DNA of 64,000 nucleotides from Larix kaempferi. Lineage: Eukaryota > Streptophyta > Pinopsida > Pinales > Pinaceae. The DNA lies in NCBI GenBank assembly GCA_027924585.1, contig BSBM01000606.1, positions 12,405,501-12,469,500 on the forward strand, in the 5' to 3' direction. The notes under the pieces were generated by a model. That model did no database searches and was not told where the DNA came from. It saw only the letters and a list, made by a program, of their open reading frames with translations. Position 1 is the first letter of the stretch. The number at the start of each line of letters is the position of its first letter. Positions 1 through 11,289 of this stretch are shown piece by piece. The position numbers and the translations under genes were made by a program.

Positions 1-1306
1 CCATCTCATGAGGTTCCTCCATGAAATTATGAGTACAACCAACCATAAGTGGCTTATTGGAACAAGTGATCTTTGCAAGTTTTGGTTAAGCTTCTCTATG
101 TCTATCTTGGATTCTTGGAGGGAACTTTGAGTGATTATCAAAGAATCTTGGGTGGCCATTAACTCATCATTGAGCTTAAAAATATGCTCATCATCCTTTA
201 AGGATGCTTCCTACAACATGTGAACAAGATCATACAAATAATCTCTGTTAGAAAGCATATGTGAAAAATTACCTTGGATAGTAGTCATTGCTTTCTGGAT
301 ATTCTCCATGGCTTGAAGGAAAGATGAATCTTCCAATGAAGAAGCTCTCCAACAAGACTATGACACTGAATCATGTGTGTCATGGAGAATGTGTAAGGCC
401 TCCTTGATCTTTCTTTCGCTCATCTTGAGTGGCCTCTCAAAAGGAGAAGGTTTAGAGTGAACCTCCAAATCATTAATTAGTGGATCAATCTCATGAAGAT
501 CTTGTGGTTAAAGTGAGGTTGATACTTGGATCTCTTCCTCGACTGCAAGGATTTCATCTTCTTCAACTTTAATGGGTTTTTTACTTGCAATATCATTCTC
601 AAGTGGTATCTATATGTCACCAACATAGAGGAATGGAAATCCATCATTAGATGTCTCCTAAAAACTTAGTCACCCGTCAATAGCTACCTCTTCATAGCAT
701 CAATTAGTAGATGCTTCTTTAGAACCTGAATAACCAATAATAGATTCCTCTTCTTGGCACCGTTCGGGAGTGAATTTGTGATAAAGGACTAGGTGATCCT
801 TAGTAGAATTAGTTGTTCCTTCTTCATGCTTACAACCCTCCTCAGTAAGGATTGTACCTTCATCTTCTTCAGATGGCTGATTTGTAACTTGTTTTTTCTC
901 TTTAGTTGCGTTAGGATCAAATCTTTGAAGACTTTTTTTGAATTAGATTAAAAAATTATCATCAAGTATGAAGCACATGCATCCAACGAAGCTTCAGATA
1001 TTTTCTACTCTTTTCACAAGTAGGTTGATCTTTCATTGTGGAACATGCAACTTTTCCATACATATGGCTATATGAATAACCATAATTTATTTTTCCAAAT
1101 ATGATCCAATGGGAGATACTTGTAGAAGCTATATATTGGACATTTTACTCCTCATATTGTTTGCAGTACTCTTCATATTTCTCATCATAGTCATCATCAT
1201 ACTCCTCATAAAAATCATCATCAAAGTAAGAGTCTTCTTCATTGAACATGGACATGGCTTCAAATTTATCGAATTGGGAGAATTATTTCCATAGGAGTAG
1301 AGGAAA
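1..1306 (-). pseudogene. Decayed Gag-like/coiled-coil coding remnant of a minus-strand LTR element
   Basis: Reading the minus strand from about 1255 leftward gives a short, very acidic opening (MSMFNEEDSYFDDDFYEEYD, then more D/E/Y) that reaches a stop after about 36 codons. Further left, roughly 950 to 1, another frame is mostly open but carries several stops. It is rich in E, K and Q and includes a heptad-like stretch around positions 50-300 (for example LQESKIDIEKLNQNLQ). No known domain is recognised. It lies directly downstream of a primer-binding site and an LTR on the same strand, so a degenerate Gag or accessory protein is the simplest reading. The rest of the element lies beyond the left edge. 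Seen: position, acidity, stops. Inferred: Gag identity. Confidence 0.4.
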
Positions 1307-1320
1307 GAGCTTTGATACCA
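1307..1320 (-). other. Primer-binding site (tRNA-Met type)
   Basis: On the minus strand this reads TGGTATCAAAGCTC, matching the TGGTATCA core used by plant retrotransposons primed with initiator tRNA-Met. Six bases (1321-1326) separate it from the proposed LTR end at 1327. It sets the element's orientation as minus. Confidence 0.6.
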
Positions 1321-1326
1321 CTATAA

Positions 1327-3390
1327 TGTACAAACCAGGGCTGATGATACACTAACTCAATCTCCTACAAGACTTAGTTAAAAATAATGGACTCGGTGGC
1401 CTAGTTTTATTGAATGTAAGAAAAATAAAATACTATGGATCGAAGGAGTTATATGATAGCTGATAATACCTCTTCACAAATCATTGATACCATTTATGGT
1501 TTGAAATAAGCAAGGCTGAAATCTACTACAATGCTCCTGGGCACCTCAACATATGCAGACTAGTACTCACTATTCATTGATTGGAAGTTACTAGTGAAGG
1601 ATTCTAACTCAGGGAGGCTGAATAACATCAAATTAAAATCAACTAACAACCTTGGTTCACTCCATAAAGTTTTGGAATGTTTTGAGGTGGACTTACAAAC
1701 TTATAGTGAAATTGGGCTTTGTGGATTGTATAACTAGTCAAATTTAGGATCTCCCAAACAGTCAAGGAGGGTCACAAATTTCATATATAAGACATGGATT
1801 GAGTTAAATAATATCAGAAACAATAATTACTCCATTTGTATCAATTCTCATTCATTTATTGCATAAACTCTGGAAACTAGCTCAAAACAATGCAAATCTA
1901 GCAAGGGTGTACTAAATCCTAGAATATTTCTTATTTTTGCATGATGAAAGTTATTGATTGATATAAGAGGATTATAAAAATAGATAATACATAATATTAG
2001 ATCCAATAGGATTCTCAAATTAATCCAAATATGGAACTCTCTTTCAATACACTAGTCTAGCATTGAAAATCACTCAAAAGATGAAGGATTAGAACCACAG
2101 ACTTCTTGGCACTTCTCTGAACTTTGAATCAGACATGGATAGGCTACAAGACATACAATAAATTCATTTACAATGGCTGAATTATATCATCCTCTCATGA
2201 CTGAATGCCATCATCCTCTCACAGGAAGCAAGGCGCATTCTTCATAGCTCGAACCCCTGGATCTAGTAAAATGGCATAACTTGCTCATCTAGACACCTTT
2301 TATGATGAGAAAAAATGTGTTTCCTAATGGAAACAATGCTACAGACACAATGGAATAGGTCTCAATGTCCATAAATTCTCATAAATTTTGAAACCAAAAC
2401 CTCCATTTCATCCCTCCAAGACTGTTCCTACTGAATGAAGGAGTTGAACCGCACAATGAGAACACCAACCAATGGATCAGGCTTTAGTACCTGTAATACA
2501 ATCAATGATGAATAATGGATTTCATCATACTTCCAGTATAATCATGGGGCACATCTCCCAGCTAGTACTAGGGCCACATCTCCCAGGTCAATGAGGAAAA
2601 ATTGCACTCAATTCTAATCACAAATTATCAACAAGATGTGAAATGGAGTTGTAATCATTATCTTATAGATTTAGGTGACTTTTCGAGCAAGTAAGATGAA
2701 GTGGATAAGATTGCTTTTATTTCTGCTTTAGCTTTTGCACCTCTTTATACTTTGCTTTGCTTTTGCTTTTTCTTTCTGCTTTTGCTTTTGCTTTTGCTTT
2801 TGCTTTCTGCTTTCTGCTTTTGCTTTTGCTTTTCCTACTTTTTCTTTTCTATCCTGATTTTTCCCGCTTTTCTATCTTATCCTACTTTTCTGCTTTGTCT
2901 TGCTTTTTTCTGCTTTTTTGCCTTATCCTACTCTGATGTCCTTCTTTTTCTTCTTTTTCTGCTTTATCCTACTTTTCTGCTTTTGTCCTGCTTTTTCTGA
3001 TTTGTCCCGCTTTTATCCCAGTTTTCTACTTTATTTTTCATTTCCTAAGCTTTGCTACTTTATTTTGCTTTCTTCTCATTTTCCTACTTTCCTTGCTTTG
3101 ACTGATTTATCTTTTCTTCTCTTCCAAGTTACCTCTTAGTGAAACTCATCCTGTAAGGCACACTTGTGGAGAATTATCCACTTTATTCCAAAATAAAAAC
3201 ATCTAATTAATAAAAATTTAATTCTACCAAGTTCATTTCAAACTTATGATAAACATAAAATCAAACTTCCTAACTAATTAAAGCCTTAACTTCAAAATTA
3301 AACGCCAAGTGCATGAAATGTTCTACTCAACCCAAGTGATTGGTTGGGCTAGGAACTTTTTCAACTAAGCATCAATGAGGGGACATGACA
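1327..3390 (-). repeat. Probable 5' LTR (2,064 bp) of the minus-strand element
   Basis: On the plus strand the segment begins TGTACAAACC and ends GGGGACATGACA, so on the minus strand it runs TGTCATGTCCCC...TTTGTACA with canonical TG...CA ends. The primer-binding site sits just outside the downstream end. The right flank is TTGAG (3391-3395), the expected target duplication, but the partner LTR is outside the window so it cannot be confirmed. The LTR contains the pyrimidine tract at 2701-3130. The ends are inferred from termini and primer site, not from an LTR pair. Confidence 0.5.
2701..3130. repeat. Pyrimidine-rich (TTTTGC)n-type minisatellite, about 430 bp
   Basis: The plus strand is nearly all T and C, with iterated TTTTGC, TTTCTGC and CCTACTTTT units. 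The open frames across it are only translations of the repeat (F, L, C, S runs), not genes. It lies inside the proposed LTR, purine-rich on the element's sense strand. Confidence 0.85.
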
Positions 3391-3577
3391 TTGAGCACCA
3401 ATTTTTTTCCTTCTCTTTGATTTCTTCAAATTTATTCTGCAGTGATTGCTCCAGCGAAGTGTAATGGTCTCTAAGTTCCTTCTATTGGAGTGTTAATTTC
3501 TCCATAATGACTCTTTGGGTATCTAGAAATTTAAACACTTGCTCCATATTTTGCTTGTATACCTCCATTAAATCCAT
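3391..3577 (-). pseudogene. FRIGIDA-like gene fragment (first exon), truncated by LTR insertion
   Basis: A minus-strand frame starts at an ATG at 3577 (MDLMEVYKQNMEQVFKFL) and runs about 62 codons to the edge of the LTR. Codon 32 is TAG (3482-3484) where FRIGIDA-like proteins usually have Trp in the pattern L-x-L-x-W-K-E-L-x-D-H; here it reads LTLQ-stop-KELRDHYTSLEQSL, then KFEEIKEKEK. This matches the N-terminal coiled coil that precedes the FRIGIDA domain in that plant family, which acts in flowering-time and chromatin regulation. The frame ends where the LTR begins, so the remainder was either displaced by the insertion or never present. The resemblance is from memory of the family; another coiled-coil protein is possible. 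Confidence 0.4.
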
Positions 3578-4199
3578 CTGTGCAGTGCTAAATCATGAAC
3601 CCTAGGTTCCCTACTACTATCAATAGAAAAGGACAAAATAAAGGATGTGATTCAACTATGAGATTGTCCTTTCTCTAATCATTTTTCGTTTTCCTTCTTG
3701 TTTAAATAGAGTTTTTTAAATTTAGTCATGGATAACAACTATTAGTGGCTAAAATAAATGAAATTTTTAAACTTTGCCTTTAAAATAATATGGGAGGAAG
3801 AAATAAAGGGGATTTTTGTATTTTTTTTAATTTTTAAAATTAAGGAAAGAGGGGAAGTACTCCTTTACAACTTGAAAAGGTGGTCCCCTTTTAATTTTAA
3901 AATGAAACCATAGAAGGATCTTAGGGGATTAAGAAAAAATAAAAATTCAAATAAATGGGGAAGGGGATTTTGAGGGAAATGATCTAGGGAAAGGGTACAT
4001 GATGAAAAATTTAAACAAGGGGTTTTGTTATTTCTAATAAAATATAGAATAGTGAACTTAGTAAAAAAAGGGGTATGATTTTTTCTTAAAATGGATGTCA
4101 TTAACTTCTTTTTTTGCAAAGAGGCACCAAAAAGGAATATTTTGTTCAATCATAGGCATGAATATAAAACTAGTGATCGATGCTATTGGGGAATTTATC
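3578..4199. other. No gene recognised
   Basis: A/T-rich sequence upstream of the FRIGIDA-like fragment. If that call is right, this would be its 5' flank. The 94-codon minus frame at 3865-4149 has no recognisable motif. I see no repeat structure. Confidence 0.5.
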
Positions 4200-5139
4200 A
4201 GATCACCGTAAATTGACCATTTTAGCTGACATGATGCAAAAAGACTCCAACTTGTTGAAACTTCACTAGAGTGCTAAAAGGGTCAAATGACAATGGCTTT
4301 GACCAAACAAAATATCAGCACGATCAGTGCGAGAAGTTGAACACAATGGTTTAAAATTTAAGACATGATGATACTCTGATTGAGAAACGACCAATCTCCA
4401 AGACACGACACCGACCGATCTATGATGACACACAAGATGCAAATCGGAATGTATGTTGAAGGGGTTATATGGAAGTGAAAATTATGAAATAAGATACAAA
4501 TGTGACAAAAATATTTCCCTAGACACCACAGTGAAGATGAAATGACTAAGCGATGAAGTTTAATAGGTTCACCTTTGGCATAATGTTATAACACATCATA
4601 ATCATGTCAATGTTGAGCATAAACATCTTTAAAGGGGTCTCTAAATCCATCTACAACGTTAAAATTTATAAAATTTAAGAAAAACACGGTCTGTGAATCC
4701 ATTTACAATGTTAAAATTTATGAAATTGTACAAAAAAATGACAATTTTATAAATTTTAATGTTGCAGATGGATTCAGATACAACTCCAGAGGGCATGAAA
4801 GGCTTATGTGGATTCCTCTAAAAATCATAATCATGATCATTAACATGTTTAAGAAAACTAAAATGACTATACCACTAAAACTAAATTACTTATAGGTAAG
4901 AAATACTACTAATTCATACTCATGTAGTTGTTATATACTCATATTTTTAATCCCATGATTAAATTAGTTATTTATTTTAGTCATTTTTAGTTGTGGTCAC
5001 TTAAAATTGCTCAAATTTGGTCATATTTCAGTTAAAAACATTGTGGCGACCAATATTTTTGGTAGTTTAGTCATTTATTTTTCATGGTGACCAAATTTTT
5101 TGGTCCCCTAGTCATTTATCACCCATTTTTATACTAGTG
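4200..5139. mobile_element. CACTA-like element end with subterminal repeats (right end at 5139)
   Basis: The segment ends ...ATACTAGTG, the inverse of a CACTA terminus (minus strand CACTAGTATAAAAATGGG). The last 200 bp is dense in GTCATTTTT/TAGTCATTTA motifs in both orientations, as expected for CACTA subterminal repeats. Around 4643-4780 lie three copies of a module (AATCCATYTACAAYGTTAAA), two direct and one inverted. The segment 4200-4310 is similar, inverted, to 38690-38765. No transposase is visible and the left end was not found, so it is a non-autonomous or truncated copy. Confidence 0.45.
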
Positions 5140-5267
5140 AGATGAATTGGAGTCGAACACCCATGGAATCATCCAATCATAGGTTAATGATGTAAACCTA
5201 CTTTTAGAAGTGGGGAAACCTACCATTGAGTCATGCAGGATCCAAGGTACTGAATGGTATCTAAGTC

Positions 5268-7330
5268 TTATTCATGGATGATGTGTTCTAGTCGATAGGA
5301 ATAGACTTGTTGAAGGAGGGCCATTATGTATCCCACATCATTGACATGAAACTGACATAGGAAAGTGATGTAAAGTGGTAGATCAAATGAGTATAAACTG
5401 ACACAAGGATGAAGATCAATAATAATATAGAAAGGATGAATCAATTTAATTTCCCTTGAACACTGGATGGCATGACAAGTGACTTGGAAACATTGACTCA
5501 ACAAGGCATAGATCAAAACATAATGCAACGATGACTGAGGCATTCTCCAGATGACCCAAAGGAGTAAAGTGACTCATGGAATTGGCATGACTCAAAGGAA
5601 ATAAAATTACCCAACTATATGACAAGACATAAATAGGTTCCATGTTCAAGGGAGACAATAAGCTTCCATAAGAGTTCCCAACAAAACTTAACCCATTTTC
5701 CCAATCCCCCCCTATCATGATCCATGAGTACCTCTTTGTTTTTTAACAAGCTTGAGGAGGATAAATAATGATCACTATATTAGCTCATATTAGATGAGTT
5801 CATCATCATATGTTTAATGAACCTAAAGAAGGATAGGATCAATCCCATATGGGACCTTTGATGCATTGTTTTACGAGTATAAATAAGGTAAAATTGACAT
5901 TATTTTCACATTTAGATAGTCTTGAAAGAACCTAAAGAGGAATGCAAAGTGGTTCTTTTTTATATATTTAGTCTCCTCACCCGAAAAAGGATAAAACAAT
6001 GTGAGAGATAACTCTTCTAGTCAATGATAGACCAAAGTAAATTTATTTTTCGTAGTTAGTCCAAATGGTCCAAAAAAAGTGGTAAACTATCACCAAACGG
6101 ACGTCCTTTCAAATACTTTTACCAGCGTGAAAGAGAGAAGTTCACTCGGAAAACTTTTCATGTTTAAGGAGTTTTAAAAGGTCCTAAAGGAGACTCCAAA
6201 GAGTTATTTTTTTTGTATGTATTCTAACGAGGTCGAAAAAGGGATAAACTATCACTTGAAAGACAACTTTGTCATGGTTGATAATCAAGTATGAAAAATA
6301 ATAAAAGTAAAATCATCATAGTTCCTTCCCAAGTATAGCTTTCATAGCATAGACATAATCTCTCCCAAGGAGGAAATTAAACTCCAAGGGGCCTTGGACC
6401 ACCATGACATCAAACAAATTTTCCTCCCACGGTGATGGATAGTTGGGTTCAATCGCCAATATGGTCTCCAATTTTTTTGTTAGAAAATATTCCCTATGGG
6501 TAGGTCATACTTCTCAAGGACATAGTAAGTCTCCCTACACACCTAATCCAAGACATAGGAAAAACAAATGGTTCTTAAAATCACCCCGATCTAGTTCATA
6601 CATAATCCAACCCAAGAAAACATAAGCATAGGAAGGATGAGAAGGGTAGATGTCCTACCTTAGTCCTGAAGGTTGTCCTCGATGCTCCATGTTGATCTAG
6701 ATCCTAGCTTGCATATCCAAGGTGATGAACCTACACATAAAGGGAAAAGAAAACACCTTCCAATGCACCAAGTGTATTTACTAATATCTAATCACCAATT
6801 GGAAAAACATATTCATCCATCTATCAAAAGAGACATGAAAATGGGAAAATATGTCAAGTTTTATATTAGAAAGAAAGGCATGAACAACATGTACAAAATT
6901 ATACTTGACTCTCCAGCACCATGTCATTCAGACTCTCCTTCCAAACCCCTTTGACCACCCTAATATCATAAGGAACACCTCTCTAATATTTTTCCATGTG
7001 TGTGAATGAAGGAATGCGGTCCTTCTTATAGGATGGAGAGGCTAAATCACCTGAGAGAAATATTTGGATCAAGGGAGGATAAGGTGGATCAAGGGAGATT
7101 TAGGATTCCATAAATGGAAATGGAGTGATATTTGAAGGATAGGGAAACCCACCTAAGATAAATCTGAATATTGGCCCAAAAATCAAGACAAGATAACTCT
7201 AACAGGATTGTTGCTCCACTAGCACCTAGCATAGAGAGAAAATGTTGCGATTTCCGCTCCCCTAGAGGCATGCAAGGAGTGACATAGTTGAATTTTTTTC
7301 TCCTTGGGAAACTTGGAGGGATCAACACTC
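5268..7330 (-). pseudogene. Decayed Tat-like gypsy fragment (protease remnant and 3' region)
   Basis: On the minus strand around 6450-6320 an interrupted frame reads LFDVMVVQGPLEFNFLLGRD followed by YVYAMKA. This closely parallels the retropepsin C-terminal part of the gag-protease element at 26654-30591 (IDIEVINAQLDYNLLLGRS, then YMYAMQA). The sequence that follows on the minus strand (about 6250 to 5880) carries motifs such as AGTCTCCTC-ACCCGAAAAAGG and TTTTCGTAGTTAGTCC that recur in that element's non-coding 3' region at 25270-25600. Same order and strand argue for a related element. Stops are frequent and no LTRs were found. Limits are approximate; only about 5880-6460 is well supported. 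Confidence 0.45.
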
Positions 7331-7439
7331 TTCGTTAAGGCTCAAGATAGGGTTTGTTAAGGTGGTTCTTCGAGCTTCAAATGTCAAGAGACCTTCACAC
7401 ACATGACTATGGACTAGATAAACCACAAGATAGTGGACC

Positions 7440-7731
7440 CTAACACAGCTAGGGAACGTCACAACTCATGTTTCTCATGGTGATACAGTATATTAGGTCA
7501 TAAGTGACAATTTGAGGTACAACAAAGTTAATGACCAAATATATGACAAAATATAAGACTATATGATAAATCAAGACAACCAATTAATGACTAACCTAAA
7601 TATGACTAAATTTTTGGTCACGTGATAAGGTACTAGAAATTTTCTATCACTACTCGCCGACTCAAAAATTGTTGTTTATATGCAAATTTTAGTCATTTTT
7701 TTTGTCATTTATCTCTCATTTTGTACTAGTG
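7440..7731. mobile_element. Second CACTA-like terminus (right end at 7731)
   Basis: Ends ...TTTTGTACTAGTG, which on the minus strand reads CACTAGTACAAAATGAGAGA, near-identical to the ends at 5139 and 37998. It is preceded by many TGACTAA/AATGACCAAA subterminal motifs between 7490 and 7700. The left end is not identified. It may belong to the same insertion as the 5139 end or to an independent copy. Confidence 0.45.
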
Positions 7732-10357
7732 AGTGTCGATTCAATCTATAACCCCTTAGTTCCTTACCCCTATAACTTGAAAATTAGACAATATCTAAAA
7801 ATGTTAGCATGCAATAAACTAGAAATAAGCAACACGGAACTAGAAATATTAGATGATAATAACATAATATGGAAGAAAAAGAGCTATATTATTATGGCAA
7901 CAATGTCCATAGGTCTCTTATGGTTAGGCAACCATTCACTTGAGTAGAACTCCATTGCAATATTCTTCACAAAACAGTTCATAGCCTTGAAGCTTTTTCA
8001 ATAGCCTTTAAATGTCCCAAAACTCTAACTAATTGGCATCGTCAAAATAAAGTTTTGCAATAGGTATTAATTTAATATAGAGGCCCCTTTTACACTAATT
8101 TTCAAAAACTAAGTTACTAGGCCTTATCACAATATTATGGCCTTACACTATGTATGATTAATTCTTAGAGTAAAGCGAGTTAAGGTAGTACCATAACAAA
8201 TCATCTAACCATGAAAATACAAGATTGCTTGAGCTAAGAGGTGTCCTAAAGAGTAGTAATCCATGATAAAAGATGACATGGTAATACAATACTTCATTTT
8301 AACGATCAATATAAATTGTGGTCGTCGATTGTTTATACAGAAACATGCTTTTATGCCCCATATATTTCTTTCTAGTCATAGATACTACAAGAAAACCATA
8401 GTGATCAATCTAAGGATTGTAGGATTGAAAATCTATATCCACCATTGGTAGATTGCAATGTATGACAAAGACAAAATTGTTCACTATAGTATAACTTCTT
8501 GAGACCATATTGTAAGACTCTTGCCGAGATTGTATTGAAATTGTATTGTAGGATTTTTAAAGAGATTGTACACTTGTAAATGGATATTATTGTAGTTGTA
8601 GTAACCCCAAGACTTTTGAATTATCTCATTTAATGTTTTATTTGAGAAATATTCTCTAAACAATTATTATTTTGTAAAAGAGTTATAAAACTCTATACTC
8701 ATACTCATGCGGGCGAATATTATGCACAAGAAATATTTTTTATTATTAATAAAAATAGACACTTCGAGCAACCAGTTGAAAGAGGGGACACCATCACGAG
8801 ACAATGAAAAAGTGGATAGCAAGCAAGATATTTGGTATCAATCAAATCCAAGTCAAAAGCTCATCTAACCGAATCCACAATTATATAATGGTGCACTAAG
8901 AATACACGGAACAATGTGTGGTGCATCGAGAGAAATTGTTGTTATGTTGTGGTCCAACTGCTGAGTACTCTCACTCTATTTGAAACTATATCCTTGAATG
9001 TGTTATAGACTCTTGGGAAGAGTTTTGCATTTATATATCTGTTATATACTCTTGGGAAGAGTTTTGCATTTAGATATCCATTATATCTATTGGGAAGAGT
9101 GTTGCATTTAAATTGGCTTATCTAAGTTCATTGGTCAATGGTGGCACTGATGTGGGTGAAGTTGGGAAAGTAAGTGTGATTGTCCTCTTCTACAGTTGCG
9201 AGAAACTGGGAACCTCCAAGTGTTTTTCCATTATCGTTTTCAAATAGGTGCTTCTAAACCCTTGTATGGTTGTTTGTTACTATTGGATTTACTTGTAAAA
9301 TTGTTATAGATCTTTAAAAATTATTGTCCTATATTATGTTATATTGGATATATGAACAATGATTATTATATCGAATTAATCGATTAACCAGAAATGTTAC
9401 TTTCGCTGATTGCATGTATTAGATTCTCTTACATGGAAATCGAAACGAGTATAATGTTAACTTTGTATTCAATATATCGAATGCATGATTGCAGAGTTAT
9501 TGTTATTTTTATTTTCAAATATAAGATGTTTGCAGACATATCATGTGATGTATGCTTAGTTGAAGATGCATTGTATTTTGTTTTACATTGAAATATATGC
9601 CCTTCATTATTCGTTGAGCTATGCTAGGCATGCATTATTGAGTGGAATATATATATAAATGTGTGTGTTTGTTGATTAACAGTTCCGACTGTCTTTAATA
9701 ATAAGTCGCATATGTCTGTTTACAAATGAATGGAAATTCCTTTCAGGTATACCAGATCGAATGATCCGATGTGATATTAGATCCAAACAGTTTATTTTTA
9801 TTGTTAGGTGTTAATTGGCCCGTATTGGGTTAACCAGCGTTGGGAAGATCGAGCTTGTCCTGGAAAATTCGTAGAGTATTTATTTTAATACTTATTTTGT
9901 TATCAATTGTCAAAATCATAGACCTGTGGAGTGTTGTCCGTGCTCCATAATGTCCATGTGTAGATTGATTTATAAAAATGACTCTTTTTAGCTTTCAACT
10001 CGTCGAACTACTGTCACATTTCCACCAAACATAAATTTTAAACGGAATTACTTCTGAGATGAAGTCAACCCAGACTATCTGAAATGATCTCGGATAGATA
10101 TGTTTTTTATTAACAGATAAGATACCAACAGCCAGCGTAACTGTTGGCGGTCGTATGGAAGACAGGTTGTAACCTTTTTTCCCATGGCTGAGCTAGTAAA
10201 TAAATGAATAGATAAGATCAATTTCACTGGTACTCTCACCCTCTGTTATTTGACAGAATCTCACCGATTATTTTCCCTCAATGTTTCCATACTTGGAAGC
10301 TCTTCTAAGAAGATCCACTTTTAGTGGAAGATTGTGACACCATCGAGAAATAATAAC
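7732..10357. other. A/T-rich sequence, mostly unassigned
   Basis: No supported gene. Open frames here are short and motif-free. Possible traces are a TGGTATCA primer-like motif at 8833-8840 and a TACTACAAGAAAA motif near 8384, both too isolated to call. A threefold short repeat is listed separately at 9013-9128. Confidence 0.5.
9013..9128. repeat. Three tandem copies of a ~39 bp unit
   Basis: TTGGGAAGAGTTTTGCATTT begins at 9013 and 9052, and a variant (TTGGGAAGAGTGTTGCATTT) at 9090, with spacings of 39 and 38 bp. No associated gene. Confidence 0.8.
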
Positions 10358-10545
10358 TCTCATATATATATATACATGTATATATATACATACATACATA
10401 TATATGTATACATATATACATGTATATGTATACATATATGTATATAGAATATATATATAAATATATGTATATATATATACATATATATATATATACATGT
10501 ATATATATACATATACATATATGTATGTATACATATATATATATT
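10358..10545. repeat. TA-rich microsatellite (ATAC/GTAT/ATAT mix)
   Basis: About 190 bp of alternating TATATA, TACATA and TATGTA units, with strong self-complementarity and cruciform potential. The two minus frames here encode only I/Y/M/T repeats and are not genes. A short (TG)n run follows at about 10650-10672. Confidence 0.9.
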
Positions 10546-11289
10546 CAAATGGTATGGAAAGGTCTAGCTTAGGTTTTGTTAAGCATTTAAATTAAATATT
10601 TTTAAAAAAGATAAGATCATATATATCCATTGATGTATATGGTTAAGAATCAAAATATATGTGTGTGTGTGTGTTATTTCCAAAGTAAAAGTGAAAGCTT
10701 GAATGCATATATGCTTACTATATATGTGGATTTTTTTGTATATGAATAAAAAGGGTAATAAGGGGTAGGTTGTGCCTTGTATAATGATTTTAGATATTGA
10801 CCATGAGCTAAAGAATGAAGATAAGGTTTATCTTAAATATGCGATTCTCTTTATATTATGAATTTATTTGTTGACCAAGGTGACAAGTGGAGGTAAATTA
10901 TTTATGTTGTGTAAACATCATGTACCCAATAGGATATTCCTTTTGACGAAGGATTAGACATAATCTAAGTCCCATGTGAAATGAGTAGTGAATATTCATA
11001 TCATGGAAATGACTAAGTATACATGAATATTTGTAGAGCGGCTTAAATGATTGGTTGGTATCTTACTTATTATTGTATTAGGGTATCAAAAATGAGAAAG
11101 AAATTTTTGTTGTTGTGATTTTTGGGTTCGTTATAGTAGTGTATTGTATTGTAAAGATCAAATTATTGACTATAGTGTAGCTTACATAATCTTTTTGAAG
11201 ATAAGATTGCATTGAATATCTTGCATTTTCTTTTCAAGTAAATGTTTCCTTGAAAATGCATTCTCTAGCTTCTATTTTTGGATTTGTTC
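10546..11289. other. No gene recognised; upstream of the decayed copia
   Basis: Contains the (TG)n run and non-coding sequence. The part near 11140-11215 resembles 8450-8560 (shared GACTATAGTGTAGCTT-like text), which could be LTR-derived, but ends could not be set. Confidence 0.35.

Noticed and set aside
1109-1294. Plus-strand 61-codon frame rich in I and L
   Set aside because: It is the antisense of the acidic D/E codons of the minus-strand Gag-like remnant.
2701-3139. Two plus-strand open frames rich in F, L and C
   Set aside because: They only translate the pyrimidine-rich repeat; there is no gene-like composition.
8380-8400. TACTACAAGAAAAC, similar to the classic CACTA terminus CACTACAAGAAAA
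   Set aside because: The first base differs and no partner or subterminal repeats were seen; probably chance.
8833-8852. TGGTATCAATC primer-like motif
   Set aside because: No LTR end or coding sequence could be tied to it; the 8-base core is too short alone.
10268-10548. Minus frames of I/Y/M/T residues resembling a membrane peptide
   Set aside because: Produced by the TA-rich microsatellite.
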